Shown here in pieces: positions 1-11,800 of a stretch of 64,000 nucleotides of DNA. The notes under the pieces were generated by a model that saw only the letters and a program-made list of their open reading frames with translations, was not told the DNA's origin and ran no database searches. Positions within the stretch are counted from its first letter, which is position 1; every line of letters begins with the position of its first letter. The stretch lies in contig JBGSKY010000209.1 in NCBI GenBank assembly GCA_041740995.1, forward strand, positions 1 through 64,000, read 5' to 3'. The DNA comes from JBGSKY01 sp041740995. Lineage in GTDB: Bacteria; Planctomycetota; Planctomycetia; Pirellulales; Pirellulaceae. The translations under genes were made by a program, and so were the position numbers.

Positions 1-544
1 ATGTCAATTGAGGGTCGAGAATCGCGATTGCCGGCAACGCTCGCCGATCGCCACAAGCCATTTTTACGTGTGTCGTTGGATCGCTGATCAAGGCGAACGA
101 TTGCGCCTCGCTGCCTGTTCCAGAAGTGGTTGGGATAGCAATCAGCGGCAGCAGTTCACCAGTCGCCTTGTTGACGCCCCAGTAGTCTGACATCTTGCCG
201 CCGCAACTGAATAAAAAATTCAGTCCCTTTGCGCAATCCATCGATGAACCACCGCCCAAACCGACAATCACGTCCGGTTTAAAATCGCGTGCGATCGCGA
301 GCGCGGCGTCTACATCGACGGTCGTTGGATTGGGATGGACGTCGAAAAATTCAGCCGTCGATAATCCTGAATTTTGAAGCGACGTTCGTCCGCGTTCGAG
401 GTGACCAGCCGCAACGACGCCGCTATCACTGACAATCATCGCGCGACTCACACCACCAAGCGTTTTGGTGAGCTCCCCGAGCCGATCAACGGAATCTATC
501 CCGAAGATCAATCGCGTCCGATGCTGAAAATCGAAACCCTGCAT
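1..544 (-). CDS. Iron-containing alcohol dehydrogenase, N-terminal part (runs off window)
   Basis: The N-terminal 181 codons of an NAD(P)-linked, metal-dependent alcohol dehydrogenase of the type III (Fe-ADH) family are present; the C-terminal metal-binding half lies beyond the left edge. The nucleotide-binding motif GGGSSMD (residues 97-103) and the family signature PTTSGTGSE (138-146) are both intact. Its ATG overlaps the aceF stop codon (TAATG), so it is probably translated by coupling as the third gene of an aceE-aceF operon. That context suggests a role in C2/C3 metabolism, for example disposal of aldehydes around pyruvate or acetyl-CoA. This is an inference, because the family acts on many substrates and the missing half cannot be inspected. 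Confidence 0.88.
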   Translation of the reverse strand, partial: MQGFDFQHRTRLIFGIDSVDRLGELTKTLGGVSRAMIVSDSGVVAAGHLERGRTSLQNSGLSTAEFFDVHPNPTTVDVDAALAIARDFKPDVIVGLGGGSSMDCAKGLNFLFSCGGKMSDYWGVNKATGELLPLIAIPTTSGTGSEAQSFALISDPTTHVKMACGDRRALPAIAILDPQLT

Positions 545-1986
545 TAAATTGCCAGTAACAATCGGCTTGGAGCTTCCAACAGTGCGATGACATCATTCAA
601 AAATCTAGCGGCCGTTGCGCCATCAACTAAACGGTGATCGTAAGCCAGCGAGAGCGGCATCATCAGTCGAGGCACGATGCGATCGTCATCCATTACGACA
701 GGCAATTTACGGCTGCGACCAACCAGTAAGATGGCAACTTCTGGTACGTTAACGATCGGTGTGGAATACGTACCGCCGATTGCTCCGAGGTTGCTGATCG
801 TAAATGTCCCGCCTCGGAGATCTGCCACGCTGTAGGTTTTATCTCGGACCATCGTGGAAAGTTCGACTAACCGCGACGCGACATCTGGAATCGACATCCG
901 ATCGGCATTCTTCAAAGTAGGGACAACCAATCCTTGCGGCGCGTCGACTGCGATGCCGATGCTAACGTAGTCTTTGTAAATGATCTGCTCATTTTCCATA
1001 TCCACGTTTGCGTTGATGGCCGGATGATTTTTGAGAGCAGTTGCGACTGCTTTGATGAGAAATGGCATCGTTGTTAGCTTGATGCCACGCTTTGCGTAGT
1101 CGTCTTTGCTGTTTTGACGAAAGGTTTCCAAGTCCGTGATGTCTGCGTCGTCGAAGTTTACAACACGTGGAACAGTCGACCAAGATTTGTGCATCTGCGT
1201 CGCGATGACTTTGCGAATCTTTTCCATCTTTGCCACGCGGATGGGTCCGAAATCGTCGTCGGCCTTGGTGCCGGGCAATTCCTTAGTAGGCTTTGAGCTC
1301 GATGCGGCACCGGTGGCGGTCGATGTTGATGGACGAGCGGCAGGTTCCTCAGTCGCTGTCGATTGAGCCGATTGTTGTCCAAGTCGTTTGACAACGTTCA
1401 GTACATCATCTCGCGTTATGCGACCATATTCGCCAGTGCCGGTAACCTTGGCTAAATCAACGCCGACTTCTCTTGCGAAGCGGCGGATGGCTGGACCAGC
1501 AGCGATGCTCTCGTCGGTCTCGCTGACAGGCGCGGATGGCTTGGGAGCGGGTTGAGTCGCGACGGTAGACGTTGCTGCTGCTGGCGCGGCTTTTGCCGCC
1601 GGTTCAGCCGGTTTGGCGGCAGCGGGCGCTGGTTCAGGAGTCGATTTCGCTGCTGGCGGGGCGACTTTGGCAGGTTCGGGCGCTGGCGGCGGCTCCGGCT
1701 TGGCTTCGGGAGCAGGCGCTGCTGCTTTAGGAGCTTCGGCTGCGGTATCCGCTGTTTCGATGATTGCGATAACTTGTCCGACTTTGAGCGTTTCGCCTTC
1801 CTTCATACTCAGCTTGACCAGCTTGCCGGCGAAAGGGCTTGGAACGGTGACCGTCGCTTTGTCGGTCTCCAGCTCAACCAGCCCCTGTTCCTTGGTGACC
1901 GTTTCGCCTTCGCTGACGAACACTTCCAGGACATCCGCCGATTCGATTCCGTCGCCCAGCGAGGGCAGTTTAATTTCAGTTGGCAT
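544..1986 (-). CDS. aceF: Dihydrolipoamide acetyltransferase, E2 of pyruvate dehydrogenase
   Basis: This is the E2 core of the pyruvate dehydrogenase complex. It moves acetyl groups from E1 to CoA through a swinging lipoyl-lysine. The 480-residue protein has one lipoyl domain (about 1-77) with the modified lysine at K43 in the motif ETDKAT. A long Ala/Pro/Glu-rich flexible linker follows (about 80-160). Next comes an E1/E3-binding domain around GPAIRRFAREVGVD, then the chloramphenicol-acetyltransferase-like catalytic domain ending in the active-site motif DHRLVDGA. Having one lipoyl domain differs from the three in E. coli AceF. The gene lies 127 bp downstream of aceE and overlaps the following dehydrogenase by one base. 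No E3 (lpd) gene is in the window. Confidence 0.96.
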   Translation of the reverse strand: MPTEIKLPSLGDGIESADVLEVFVSEGETVTKEQGLVELETDKATVTVPSPFAGKLVKLSMKEGETLKVGQVIAIIETADTAAEAPKAAAPAPEAKPEPPPAPEPAKVAPPAAKSTPEPAPAAAKPAEPAAKAAPAAATSTVATQPAPKPSAPVSETDESIAAGPAIRRFAREVGVDLAKVTGTGEYGRITRDDVLNVVKRLGQQSAQSTATEEPAARPSTSTATGAASSSKPTKELPGTKADDDFGPIRVAKMEKIRKVIATQMHKSWSTVPRVVNFDDADITDLETFRQNSKDDYAKRGIKLTTMPFLIKAVATALKNHPAINANVDMENEQIIYKDYVSIGIAVDAPQGLVVPTLKNADRMSIPDVASRLVELSTMVRDKTYSVADLRGGTFTISNLGAIGGTYSTPIVNVPEVAILLVGRSRKLPVVMDDDRIVPRLMMPLSLAYDHRLVDGATAARFLNDVIALLEAPSRLLLAI

Positions 1987-2113
1987 GTAATCAGTTTCTA
2001 AGCGTTTTAAATTCGTACTGGGGTTCGGTTGAAGTCCGTGAAGTCTTCATCGATTGCATTGTGTCCGACAAAAGTCCAACCGCCTCGTGAGTTGGACTCG
2101 CGATCGAATTGCG

Positions 2114-4939
2114 TTAAGCATAAAGCGGGTTTACTTTGTCTTGATCGTAACCCATTTCGGTAATCGCAGCGGCCAGTTCTTCAGCTTTCATCACGTTCTG
2201 AGCGACTAGCCGATAGAGCGTTGCGATAACGATTGATTCGGCGTCAACTTCGAAATGGCGACGCAGATTTTCGCGAGTTTCACTGCGGCCCATACCGTCG
2301 GTTCCCAGGACAAAAAAGTCGCCGGGAATGTAACGGATCAATTGCTCGGGAACTGCTCGGACGTTATCGCTGGCGGCGATGAACGGACCTTTGACGCCAT
2401 CCAACACTTCTTCGATGTAGCTGCGTTTGGGTGGCTGTTCAGGGTGCAGCATATTCCAGCGTTCGCAGCTTTGCGCGTCGCGTCGCAATTCGTTGTAGCT
2501 TGTTACGCTCCAAACGTCCGAGGCGACATTGAATTGCTCAGCCAAAATTTGCTGGGCCTTCAACGCCGAACGCAGGATCGCGCCACTGCCGAAAAGTTGC
2601 ACTCGGCAGCGTGGGGCATCGGCTTCCTGGCTGCGATACTTATAGATGCCTTTGATGATGCCTTCTTCGACACCCTCAGGCATGCTCGGCATCTCGTAAT
2701 CTTCGTTTTCGACCGTGATGTAGTAGATTGCTGTTTCGCCGTCCTGGTACAGTTTCTTTAAACCATCCATCACAATAACGGTTGTCTCGTATGCGAATGC
2801 TGGGTCGTAAGCACGAACGAACGGAAAAGCGATCGCATTGAGGATGCTGTGTCCATCCTGGTGTTGCAAGCCTTCGCCGTTGAGCGTTGTTCGACCGGCA
2901 GTTCCACCGATCAAGAAACCTTTGGCGCGCATATCCATCGCGGCCCAGATTAGATCGCCAACCCGTTGAAATCCGAACATCGAATAATAGATGTAAAATG
3001 GAATCATGTTCACGCCGTGGCACGAATAGGTCGTTCCAGCGGCGTTGAAACTAGCCATTGAACCGGCTTCGGTAATGCCTTCTTCGAGGATTTGACCGTC
3101 AGTTGCCTCCTTGTAGTAAGCCAACTGATCCGAGTCGACTGGTTCGTAAAGCTGGCCGCCGTGGGCGTAGATTCCGATATCGCGGAACAGACCTTCCATG
3201 CCAAAGGTTCTCGATTCATCGGGCACGATCGGCACAATGTATTTGCCGATCTTCTTGTCTCTGACCAAGCGTGTCAGCAGACGGACGAAACCTGATGTCG
3301 TACTGATTGTTTTGCCTTCGCCGGTGCCTTCGGTGAAGCGCTTGTAATCTTCAAGCGTCGGGACTTCGATTGTCGGATGTTTGGTTGGTCGCGATGGTAC
3401 TGGACCACCAAGTTTTGCGCGGCGGTCCATGACATAACGGACCTCATTGCTGGTCTTGGGTGGTTTGTAGAACGGCGTGTTGGCAACTTCTTCATCGCTG
3501 ATCGGGATTCCAAATCGCGAGCGAAACTCTAGCAACTCCGCTTCATTCATCTTCTTGGTGTTATGTGCGACGTTGCGGCCTTCTCCGGCCTCGCCCAATC
3601 CGTAGCCCTTGATCGTTTTCGCCAGGACCACGGTCGGTCGATCCGTCGATTCGACTGCGGCTTTATAAGCGGCGTAGACCTTCTCTGGATCGTGTCCGCC
3701 GCGCTTCATCTTTTCAAGTTTTTCGTCGCTGTAGTTCTCGACCAGCTTGAGCAGTTCTGGATATTTGCCGAAAAAGTGCTCGCGGATGTACTTGCCGTTC
3801 ATCCCGGTATATTTCTGGTACTGGCCGTCAACTACCTCAGTCAATCGTTTGAGCAGCAAACCGGAGTCGTCTTTTTCAATCAGCGCATCCCAATCGCCGC
3901 CCCACACGACCTTGATCACGTTCCAACCGGCACCGCGGAAGATCGCTTCAAGCTCTTGAATGATCTTGCCATTACCGCGAACGGGACCGTCAAGCCGTTG
4001 CAGGTTGCAGTTAATAACGAAGATCAAGTTGTTGAGTTTTTCTCGCGAAGCAAGCGTAATCGCACCGAGCGTTTCAGGTTCATCGCATTCGCCGTCGCCT
4101 AAGAAAGCCCAGACCTTTTGTCCAGAAGTGTCTTTGATTCCTCGGTCTTTGAGATACTCGTTAAAGCGAGCTTGATAAATCGCCATGATCGGCGCCAGGC
4201 CCATCGAGACGGTTGGATATTCCCAGAAGTTAGGCATCAGCCAAGGATGAGGGTAGCTCGATAAGCCACCTGTCTCCGAAAGTTCTCGGCGGAAATTTTC
4301 AAGATGCTGTTCATTCAATCGATCTTCCAAATATGCCCGCGAGTAAATTCCTGGCGAGGCATGACCTTGTATATAAATCGAATCGCCAGAATAACCATCT
4401 TCGCCGCGACCTCGGAAAAAATGGTTGAATCCGACTTCATATAAGGTCGCACTACTGGCGAAAGTACTGATATGTCCGCCGATTCCGTCGGAGCGTTTGT
4501 TGCCTCGAACGACCATCGCCATCGCGTTCCAGCGGATGATGCTCTTGATCCGACGTTCCAATTCTCGATTGCCAGGATAAGCCGGTTGCTGGCTAACAGG
4601 AATCGTATTGATGTAAGGCGTGTTGGTCTCGATCGGTAGTTTTACGCCTTCGCGCCGTGCGCGGTCTTGCAAAAAGGAGATTAGTTGCTGAGCTCGTTGT
4701 GGACCTTTGCTCTTCAAGACATAGTCAAGCGATCCCAACCATTCAGCGGTTTCGGATGGATCGCTATCGACGGGCGTATCGATCTGTCCAGCCGCTGCCA
4801 AGACTTCCGGAGCTGCTTCGCCAAGTGTTTTTGCGTCAGCCATTGCGTCAGAGTTGCTTTCGTTATTTGATTTCAGTGGTTTGAGTTGATCATAAATGCT
4901 CGCTCCAAGCTGGACAGCGGCGGCCTCATGCCTCGTCAT
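2114..4939 (-). CDS. aceE: Pyruvate dehydrogenase E1 component, homodimeric type
   Basis: This is the thiamine-diphosphate-dependent E1 subunit, which decarboxylates pyruvate and acetylates the lipoyl group of AceF. The single-chain (AceE) architecture is clear. The TPP motif runs from GDGECDEPE to NCNLQRLDG. The transketolase-like central region is present, and a C-terminal domain ends near LGTDGMGRSETRENL. From the ATG at 4939 it is 941 residues, somewhat longer than the roughly 890 of the E. coli enzyme, and the extra length is mainly an N-terminal extension. A TTG four codons upstream could also serve as start. It heads the aceE-aceF-dehydrogenase group. A lone perfect DnaA-box sequence lies upstream at 5003-5011, which may be coincidence. 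Confidence 0.96.
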   Translation of the reverse strand: MTRHEAAAVQLGASIYDQLKPLKSNNESNSDAMADAKTLGEAAPEVLAAAGQIDTPVDSDPSETAEWLGSLDYVLKSKGPQRAQQLISFLQDRARREGVKLPIETNTPYINTIPVSQQPAYPGNRELERRIKSIIRWNAMAMVVRGNKRSDGIGGHISTFASSATLYEVGFNHFFRGRGEDGYSGDSIYIQGHASPGIYSRAYLEDRLNEQHLENFRRELSETGGLSSYPHPWLMPNFWEYPTVSMGLAPIMAIYQARFNEYLKDRGIKDTSGQKVWAFLGDGECDEPETLGAITLASREKLNNLIFVINCNLQRLDGPVRGNGKIIQELEAIFRGAGWNVIKVVWGGDWDALIEKDDSGLLLKRLTEVVDGQYQKYTGMNGKYIREHFFGKYPELLKLVENYSDEKLEKMKRGGHDPEKVYAAYKAAVESTDRPTVVLAKTIKGYGLGEAGEGRNVAHNTKKMNEAELLEFRSRFGIPISDEEVANTPFYKPPKTSNEVRYVMDRRAKLGGPVPSRPTKHPTIEVPTLEDYKRFTEGTGEGKTISTTSGFVRLLTRLVRDKKIGKYIVPIVPDESRTFGMEGLFRDIGIYAHGGQLYEPVDSDQLAYYKEATDGQILEEGITEAGSMASFNAAGTTYSCHGVNMIPFYIYYSMFGFQRVGDLIWAAMDMRAKGFLIGGTAGRTTLNGEGLQHQDGHSILNAIAFPFVRAYDPAFAYETTVIVMDGLKKLYQDGETAIYYITVENEDYEMPSMPEGVEEGIIKGIYKYRSQEADAPRCRVQLFGSGAILRSALKAQQILAEQFNVASDVWSVTSYNELRRDAQSCERWNMLHPEQPPKRSYIEEVLDGVKGPFIAASDNVRAVPEQLIRYIPGDFFVLGTDGMGRSETRENLRRHFEVDAESIVIATLYRLVAQNVMKAEELAAAITEMGYDQDKVNPLYA

Positions 4940-5271
4940 CTTGCTCGACAAGCTTTAACCAATCGAGCTGCGATTTCCGAGCGCCAAGGGCTGTCTAAGT
5001 TTTGTGGATAACAGCCGCTGTACGATTAGATTTTGCCGAAAAAATTGCGTTTGAGCAAGCCTGGGAAATCCGCCCGGCGTCGTTCTGGCCCTTCTCCGCC
5101 GGTTCAACGACAGTCAGTTTGCCAGATCGCTGGCGGACTATTGCAAACTTCGCAGGTGAAATCTACGCGAATTTGTTTCATGGGCGGTTGTGTCGGTGCT
5201 GTAATTCGAACAAAACAGTCCTCTACGTTCGTCATTGAACCACGGACCCAATATTAATCGAAAGCTCATAG
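4940..5271. other. Intergenic region between divergent aceE and rhodanese gene
   Basis: This 332-bp stretch separates two divergently read genes and should hold both promoters. Only short open frames without recognisable composition or motifs occur here. The one clear word is a perfect match to the consensus DnaA box, read on the minus strand, at 5003-5011. Confidence 0.6.
5003..5011 (-). promoter_or_regulatory. Perfect DnaA-box sequence upstream of aceE
   Basis: The minus strand reads TTATCCACA, the consensus DnaA-binding 9-mer, about 65 bp upstream of the aceE start. About 0.5 exact copies are expected by chance in 64 kb counting both strands, so one isolated hit is weak evidence for binding or regulation. 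Confidence 0.25.
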
Positions 5272-5622
5272 ATGTCTGAATCTGCGGAATTTCCAATCGA
5301 AATCTCGGTATTGGAACTCAAAAATCTTATGTCCAGCGGCAAGACTGATTGGGTTTTGATCGATTGTCGCGAACCGGACGAACATGCACTGGCCGCAATT
5401 GACGGCTCGACTCTCATTCCCATGAGTCAGTGGGGCGAAGTTTTCGGAGGGCATCAGGCGGCTTTGGCGGACAAACACATCCTTGTCCACTGCCATCACG
5501 GCGGTCGATCGATGCGAGTGACGCAGTGGCTGCGACAAAATGGTTTCCCGAATTCGCAGAACATCGCTGGTGGAATCGACGCTTGGAGTCTGGAAATTGA
5601 TCCGACGATCAGCCGCTATTAA
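5272..5622 (+). CDS. Single-domain rhodanese-like protein
   Basis: This is a 116-residue cytoplasmic protein made of one rhodanese domain, a fold that carries sulfane sulfur on an active-site cysteine as a persulfide. The family start (VLIDCREPDEH), the active-site loop with C74 in HCHHGGRS and the closing segment (AGGIDAWSLEID) are all present, so the domain looks catalytically competent. There is no signal peptide. It stands alone between the divergent aceE gene and the alpha-2-macroglobulin gene. Single-domain rhodaneses supply sulfur in several pathways such as tRNA thiolation and molybdopterin synthesis. Nothing nearby points to one partner, so the physiological role is open. Confidence 0.93.
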   Translation: MSESAEFPIEISVLELKNLMSSGKTDWVLIDCREPDEHALAAIDGSTLIPMSQWGEVFGGHQAALADKHILVHCHHGGRSMRVTQWLRQNGFPNSQNIAGGIDAWSLEIDPTISRY

Positions 5623-5868
5623 GGACATGACGATACAAATTTTTTTGGAAAAAATTCAAAGAACACACTAATAACTTCTTCCGTGCTCCGTTAGCACAAT
5701 ATCGACATTTTCCCGACCAGACTCGCGCCAGTGACGTCGATGGGCAACGCATCGATGCACGAGTGATGCCGCTGCAGGTCCGGAATGTCGTATACTCATC
5801 TTCAATTCAAAAACATTCGCGTTGGTTCTGAATCTTCCTCTCACGCGTAAATCGACTAGGTACTAACT

Positions 5869-8800
5869 GTGAACAGCAAAAACATTCTTGTGCTGACCAT
5901 TTTCTTAGGCCTTTCCTGGGTCATTCTCTCCATGGCAAACTCGCAAAATCCGCCTGCTGGCGACCGAAAATCGCAGTGGGACGAAGTTGAAAAGGCGATC
6001 AATCAAGGTCTGCCCAAAACGGCAATTGAAAAATTGCAACCAATTTATGACCAAGCGTTGCAACAGCAAGCTTATGCGGAGGCGATCAAGGCGGTCAGTC
6101 AGATCGTTCTGCTGGAATCCAACATTCAAGGGAACAAGCCCGAAGAAAAAATCAAACGCATGCGGGGCGAGATCGATAAGGCCCCGGTGCAGATGAAGCC
6201 CGTGATGGAAGCGATTTTGGCGAATTGGTATTGGCAATATTTTCAACAGAACCAATGGCGATTTTTGCAGCGCACACAAACCGAAGACGTTCCAGGAGAC
6301 GATTTTACGACGTGGAGTTTGCCTCAGATTCTCGCGGCCATCGACCAGCAATTCGACCGCGCTTTCGAGAACACCAACGAGCTGCAAACGGCAAGCGTCA
6401 AGCAATTCGCGACGTTATTGGAGCAAGCCGACGTCAACGCGAATCTTCGTCCGACGATGTTTGATGTCATCGCTCACAACGCTTTAGAGTTTTACACCGC
6501 TGGCGAGCAAGTTGGTAATCGCCGACAAGATGCTTTCGAAATCGCAGCCGATAGCCCCGTATTTGCCCAACGGGACGAGTTCATCGCGTGGCGGCCAACG
6601 ACTAGTGACAAAGACGCGCGGCTGTTGAGAGCGATCCAGCTGTACCAACAACTACTTGTTTTCCATGCCAGCGATGAAGAACCGTCAGCGCTCTTGGATG
6701 GCGATTTGCTTCGACTTGAATTTGCCCATTTCAACGCAACCGGCAGTGAGAAAGATGCGCGATACAAAGCGGCCTTAGAACGCTTCGAACAGGCGAATCT
6801 TGCCCAACCAGCCTCGTCGCTGGCATCTCATGCGATCGCCGTCCAAGTTCACAGCGAAGGTGACTGGGTGGAAGCTCGAAAGATCGCGATGAGTGGCATG
6901 AATCGCTTTCCATCGAGCCCTGGGGGCAATCGTTGCTATAACCTGATCCAGCAAATTGAATCGCCATCGTTGTCTGCAAAAACAGAACGCGTCTGGCTGA
7001 ATCGTGATTCGACGATCGACTTGCAATATCGCAACTTAACCAAAGTTTACTTTCGACTTGTTCGCTTCAATTTTCTCGACCAATTGTCAGCCGATCGCTG
7101 GTCTCCTGAACAGCTCGACAATGATGAACGGATCGCATTACTAAAGAAAGCCTCTGTCAGAAGCTGGACCGCTGATTTGCCAAAGACTGAAGATTTTCAG
7201 ATGCGGCTCCAACAAGTCCCTTCTTTAGATGACTTGCCACGAGGTTCGTACTTTCTGATCGCTAGTGGTTCATCTGATTTCAACCAAAGCAACAACGTCG
7301 TTAGCTTCTGCGAAGTTTGGGTCAGCAAATTGGCAATCGTCATTCGCTCAAACAACGCAGATGGACAAATCGACGGCTTCATTCTCAACGCAAACACTGG
7401 CGAACCGATTACGAATGCGAAAGTGGAAGCTTGGCAGATCAATGATCGTCGAAAAATGGTGCCTCTCAAAGCGGTTGCAACGAATAATAACGGACTTTTC
7501 GCGTTTCCCAAAGCACAGCGCACTCAAGTCGTTCTCAAGGCATCGATCAATGGCGATTCACTTAGTTCGGTAAACTATCTCAACGTTTGGCCATCGGACC
7601 AGCGAGCTCAGGTTTACACGCAAACGCGATTCTTCACTGACCGTTCGATTTATCGTCCCGGGCAAACGATTCAGTTCAAAGGAATATGCTTCCAAGTTGA
7701 CGCCGACAAAGATGATTACAAAACGATGGGCGGGCAGCCCGTCGAAATTCTTTTCGCCGATGTCAATGGCAAGGAAATAGAACGACTAAAGCTGCAAACC
7801 AATGCCAATGGTAGTTTTAATGGCAGCGTAACCGCGCCCAAAGATCGCTTGATGGGCGCAATGACTTTACGCGTCATCGGCGGTCCCGATGGACAAACCT
7901 CTGTTTCTGTCGAAGAGTACAAGCGACCGAAATTTAAAGTCGAACTTGATCCGCCCAGTGAAGCGATTCAGTTGAACACATCAGTCACCGTTCAATCGCG
8001 TGCCACGGCTTACACCGGAGTTCCAATCAGCGATGCCAAAGTCACTTGGCGAGTCGTCCGTGAAGTTGAATATCCGATCTGGTGGTTCTGGCGTTGCTGG
8101 TGGATGCCTCCCAATCAAGGCGGCAGCGAAGAAATCGCAAATGGCACGTTAGTTACCGACCAAGATGGTCTAGCTAGCATCAAATTCGAAGCCAAACCAG
8201 ACAACTCAGTTGATAAATCCAGCGAGCCGACATTCGTCTATCGCATCTACAGCGATGTGACCGATACGACAGGCGAAACGAGATCATCGCAGCGGACAGT
8301 CCGCGTCGGCTATACCGCATTGTCAGCCAAAATGACTAGCGAAAGTTGGCTTGTGGCTGACAAAGCCGTGCCGATCAAGATTACAACGTCGACGCTGAAC
8401 GGTGAGCCAGCAGCAGCCACAGGGAAAGTAAAAGTCTATTCGTTAAAGGCGCCGCAGAAAGTCAATCGAGCGAACCTTGATGGATACAACCCGAGAATCT
8501 ACTCAGCGAACAATTTGTCAAATAAACCTGACATGAAAAATCCGCCAGCTCCAGACCTAAGCGACCCAAATTCTTGGCAGTTGGATGCCGTTGTGTTTGA
8601 GAGCGATTTTACGACTGATGCGACTGGATCGACCACGATTGAACATCTCTTGGCTTCTGGGTTGTATCGCGCAACGTTAGAAACCACTGATGCATTTGGC
8701 AATCAAGTGACAGCGTTATTGCCGTTGCGAGTCTTAGATTTGAAATTAACCAAATTGCCGATGAAGATTCCGTTTTTGTTGGAAACGCAATCCGCGAGCT

Positions 8801-11800
8801 TGGAGCCCGGTCAGTCGCTCAGCGCGGTTTGGGGAAGCGGCTACGATACAGCCCGCGCTTATGTCGAGGTCGAACATCGCGGCAAGTTGTTGCAGGCGTT
8901 CTGGACAAAGGCGAATGAGACTCAAGCAACGTTCGCGCAGAAAATCGATGAATCGATGCGCGGCGGTTTTACTGTCCGTGTCACGATGGTCCGTGAGAAT
9001 CGAGCTTACCTTGAATCGAAACACATCGATGTGCCTTGGAGCAACAAAGAATTGAAGGTTCGCTGGGAGCGTTTTACTTCAAAATTGGAGCCGGGACAGA
9101 AAGAAAAATGGACTGCAACTATCACTGGTCCGGATGCAGAGCGAGCCGCCGCCGAAATGGTCGCCACATTATACGACGCCTCATTAGACGCCTTTCGAGG
9201 TCACGACTGGATGTCCGGTTTTAATGTCTTCCGAAAAGACTATTCACGCGTGAATTCGCAGTTCGAAAACACTGTCAAAGACCTGCAAAATATCTACTAC
9301 GGGTGGTCAACTAATAATCGGGACGGCAGCATTGCGTATCCTCATTTGATGTCACAGTTGACAATGAATTACTTCGGCTATCAAGCGATGCAAAAAAGCC
9401 GTGGCCTCCGCAGAGGCGAAGCTAGCGGTGGATTTGGCGGCGAGTTAATGTTTGATGCAGTACCTGCACCTATGGCTGCGTTTAGTGCTGATGTTTCAGA
9501 CGGCGAAAACGCCGTTTTTTTCGCTGAAGCCTCGTCGGCAAAAGCCGATAAATCTGCCGCTCCGTCCGAAAAGAATGTCGCTGCGACGGCCGATCTGGCC
9601 AATGTAACTGCTCGCAAGAATCTGAATGAGACTGCATTTTTCTTTCCGCAATTAATCGCCAAACAAGATGGTTCGGTCGCGATTGAATTCACTATGCCCG
9701 AAGCGCTGACGCAGTGGAAATTCATCGGCTTCGCCCACGATCCAAAGTTGCGAGCGGGCCTAATCACCGATTCGATCGTGACTAGCAAGGACTTGATGGT
9801 TCAGCCGAATCCGCCACGCTTTTTGCGCGAAGGCGATGCAATTGAATTCACGGTTAAGGTCAGCAATCAATCGCCCACGCGGCAAGCGGGAACAGTGCGT
9901 TTGACCTTGGCCGATGCGCGGACCAATAACTCGGTCGATCAAGCGCTCGGCAATGACAAGACTGACCAAGCGTTCGATCTAGCGGCTGGTCAATCGAAAT
10001 CGTTTTCGTGGCGGCTGAGTGTCCCAGATTCGATTGGTTATCTGACGTACAAAGCTGTCGGTTCCAGCGGACGATTGTCGGATGGTGAAGAAGGTTTTCT
10101 GCCAGTTCTCTCGCGACGTGTTTTGGTTACTGAATCATTGCCATTGCCAATTCGTGGCAAACAAACCAAGCAGTTCGACTTTACAAAGCTCGCTGCGTCT
10201 GCCAATTCGGATACATTGCGACACGAATCGCTGACGGTTCAAATGGTTTCCAACCCAGCTTGGTATGCCGTCATGGCCCTGCCCTACTTGATGGAGTATC
10301 CCTATGAATGCAACGAGCAGACATTCAGTCGGCTGTATGCTAATTCGCTAGCTCAACACATCGCGCAAAGCGACCCGAAGATTGAGCGAATTTTCGCTCA
10401 GTGGCGCGCAACGCCCGCACTTGATAGTCCATTGATGAAGAACGAAGATTTGAAGTCGGTGATGTTGGAAGAAACGCCATGGCAACGACAGGCAGATTCG
10501 GAAAGCCAATCCCGTCGCAACGTCGGAATTCTGTTCGATCAGAATCGGTTAATTACTGAAATTGATCGAGCGATGAACAAGCTTTCCGAAGGGCAACTCG
10601 ATGACGGTTCGTGGTCTTGGTTTCCAGGCGGACAGGGCAACGATTACATTACGCTTTACATCACGACCGGCTTCGGTCGAATGAGACATCTTGGCGTCAA
10701 CGTCGATACTTCGCCAGCCGTAAAATCGCTCAGTCGGCTCGATGCTTGGATGGACAAAATGTACAAAGACATTCCCGCTAACCGTCGAAATGAAAACAAT
10801 CTATCGTCATTGATTGCCTTGTACTTATACGGCCGCAGTTTCTTTTTAGAAGACCAGAAAGTCGCGGCCGAATACGAGATATCACTGAAGTATTGGCTCG
10901 ACCAATCGGAAAAGTACTGGCTCGGCTTGGCCAACCGCCAGTCGCAGGCGCATTTATCGATCGCGCTCAAACGATTTGGAAAACTACCGGTTGCAAAAAG
11001 CATTATGGCGTCGATCAAAGAACGCAGCGTTAGCGACGAAGAGCTGGGCATGTTTTGGCGCGACACCGAATTGTCCTGGTGGTGGTATCGCGCTCCAATC
11101 GAGACGCAAGCAATGATGATTGAAGCCTTTGACGAGGTGATGAATGACGTCGTCGCGGTCGAAGATTGCAAGGTCTGGCTTCTAAAACAGAAGCAAACTC
11201 AAGACTGGAAAACTACCAAGGCGACTGCCGATGCCGTCTACGCTTTGCTGCTTCGGGGAAGCGACTTGTTAGCGTCTGACGAGCTGGTTCAGGTGACTCT
11301 TGGCGGCAAACCAATTGATCCGACCAACGTCGAGGCCGGAACCGGCTTCTATCAGCAGCGTTTCACCGGCGATCGCGTCGAGGCAGAGCAAAGTAAAGTT
11401 GTTGTCACCAAGGTCGATGACGGTGTTGCGTGGGGCAGCCTGCATTGGCAATACTTGGAAGACATTGCCAAAATTACGCCGCATGAAGGCACACCGCTGA
11501 AGTTGACCAAAGAGCTGTATTTGAAGGTCAACACAGTCGATGGGCCAACTTTAAAGCGAGTCGAAGGCCCAGTTTCGGTTGGAGATGAATTGGTCGTTCG
11601 TGTTGTGCTGCGAACCGATCGCGACATGGAATATTGTCACCTCAAAGATCATCGAGGCAGCGGCACCGAACCGGTCAATGTGATCTCAAGATATAAGTAT
11701 CAAGATGGACTGGCGTATTATGAATCGACTCGCGACACGGCCAGTCACTTCTTTATCGATTACTTGCCCAAAGGTACTTATGTCTTTGAGTACTCCTCCC

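Noticed and set aside
1552..2001. Long plus-strand frame rich in Arg, Cys and Gly opposite aceF
   Set aside because: It is the shadow of the Ala/Pro-rich linker of aceF; its composition follows the codon bias of the real gene and it has no motif.
3563..4102. 179-codon plus-strand frame opposite aceE
   Set aside because: It lies entirely inside aceE, whose protein is clearly conserved on the other strand.
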